Shown: in pieces, positions 63,974-64,000 of the stretch | Position numbering within the stretch: the first letter of the stretch is position 1 | Layout of the letters: each line of letters starts with the position of its first letter | From: Ceratorhiza oryzae-sativae | Lineage: Eukaryota > Basidiomycota > Agaricomycetes > Cantharellales > Ceratobasidiaceae | DNA: 64,000 bases | Assembly (NCBI GenBank): GCA_030998015.1 | Contig: JARWMV010000017.1 | Coordinates: forward strand, 186,001-250,000 | Direction of reading: 5' to 3' | Program-made: the position numbers and the translations under genes | The notes under the pieces: model-generated | What the model was told of the DNA's origin: nothing | Databases searched by the model: none | The model's input: the letters and a program-made list of their open reading frames with translations, nothing else

Positions 63974-64000
63974 GCTCCCCCGAAACCTCCCTGTGTGAGA

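Larger units (their letters stand above)
62173..64000 (+). mobile_element. pogo/Tigger-type DNA transposon, left end to window edge
   Basis: The left end reads TA then CAGTGGAACCCCTCAGATAC, a terminal inverted repeat of the CAGTGGAACC type common in pogo/Fot/Tigger elements, with TA as target site. A transposase reading frame follows about 300 bp inside. No matching right end (GGTTCCACTG-TA) is present before 64000, so the element runs off the window. Confidence 0.75.

Overview
The window looks like nuclear DNA of a filamentous basidiomycete, most likely an agaricomycete. Genes are broken by many short introns (about 45-65 nt, GT-AG), intergenic gaps are short, and the gene set is fungal: a Hog1 stress MAP kinase, a Pil1-type eisosome protein, ATG101, a Dma-type FHA-RING ligase, BCS1-like and DUF7025-type AAA proteins, secreted CAP and GH5 proteins, and a Crinkler-like protein. 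A Rhizoctonia/Ceratobasidiaceae origin is my inference from the mixture of P450s, CAP proteins, Crinkler-type proteins and transposons; no marker here proves it.

Layout. 0-1.1 kb: a 5'-truncated LINE copy with poly(A) and a 15-bp target duplication. 1.6-6.4 kb: a tandem cytochrome P450 pair on the minus strand, one decayed and one apparently intact. 7.1-15.7 kb: cohesin loader MAU2/Scc4, tRNA-dihydrouridine synthase DUS1, a maltose/NodL-type acetyltransferase and a secreted CAP protein. 17.2-18.7 kb: a perfect 707-bp inverted repeat around a 146-bp spacer, abutting an AAA ATPase gene (18.7-21.3 kb) that seems to lack its first exons. 22.3-26.3 kb: HOG1 and CCT3, divergent from a 122-bp shared promoter. 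27.8-28.8 kb: an unrecognised, probably broken gene. 29.1-38.0 kb: an ISWI remodeller, an EI24/RRT8-like membrane protein and a secreted GH5 glucanase, all on the minus strand. 39.0-42.3 kb: a complete hAT transposon with 8-bp target duplication. 42.6-45.3 kb: ATG101 and a BCS1-like AAA protein. 46.2-46.9 kb: a second CAP gene. 50.1-55.9 kb: an FHA-RING ligase and a Pil1-type eisosome protein. 57.0-58.9 kb: a Crinkler-like header joined to a PD-(D/E)XK nuclease-like domain and a kinase-like domain. 59-64 kb: an AT-rich, gene-poor tract with an 88-bp palindrome-bearing satellite and a pogo/Tigger-type transposon that runs off the window.

Most genes are single-copy housekeeping or stress functions (chromatin: MAU2 and ISWI; protein folding: CCT3 and BCS1-like; autophagy: ATG101; plasma membrane and cell cycle: Pil1 and the Dma-type ligase; stress signalling: HOG1). 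Secreted and host- or competitor-facing functions (CAP, GH5, P450, Crinkler-like) are interspersed and tend to lie next to the mobile DNA. A CACGTG element recurs 30-160 bp upstream of several start codons.

Quality caution: five otherwise well-conserved or plausible reading frames each carry one apparent single-base deletion (never an insertion). This looks more like residual sequencing error than biology. CDS coordinates below are start-to-stop genomic spans including introns; exon limits were read by eye.
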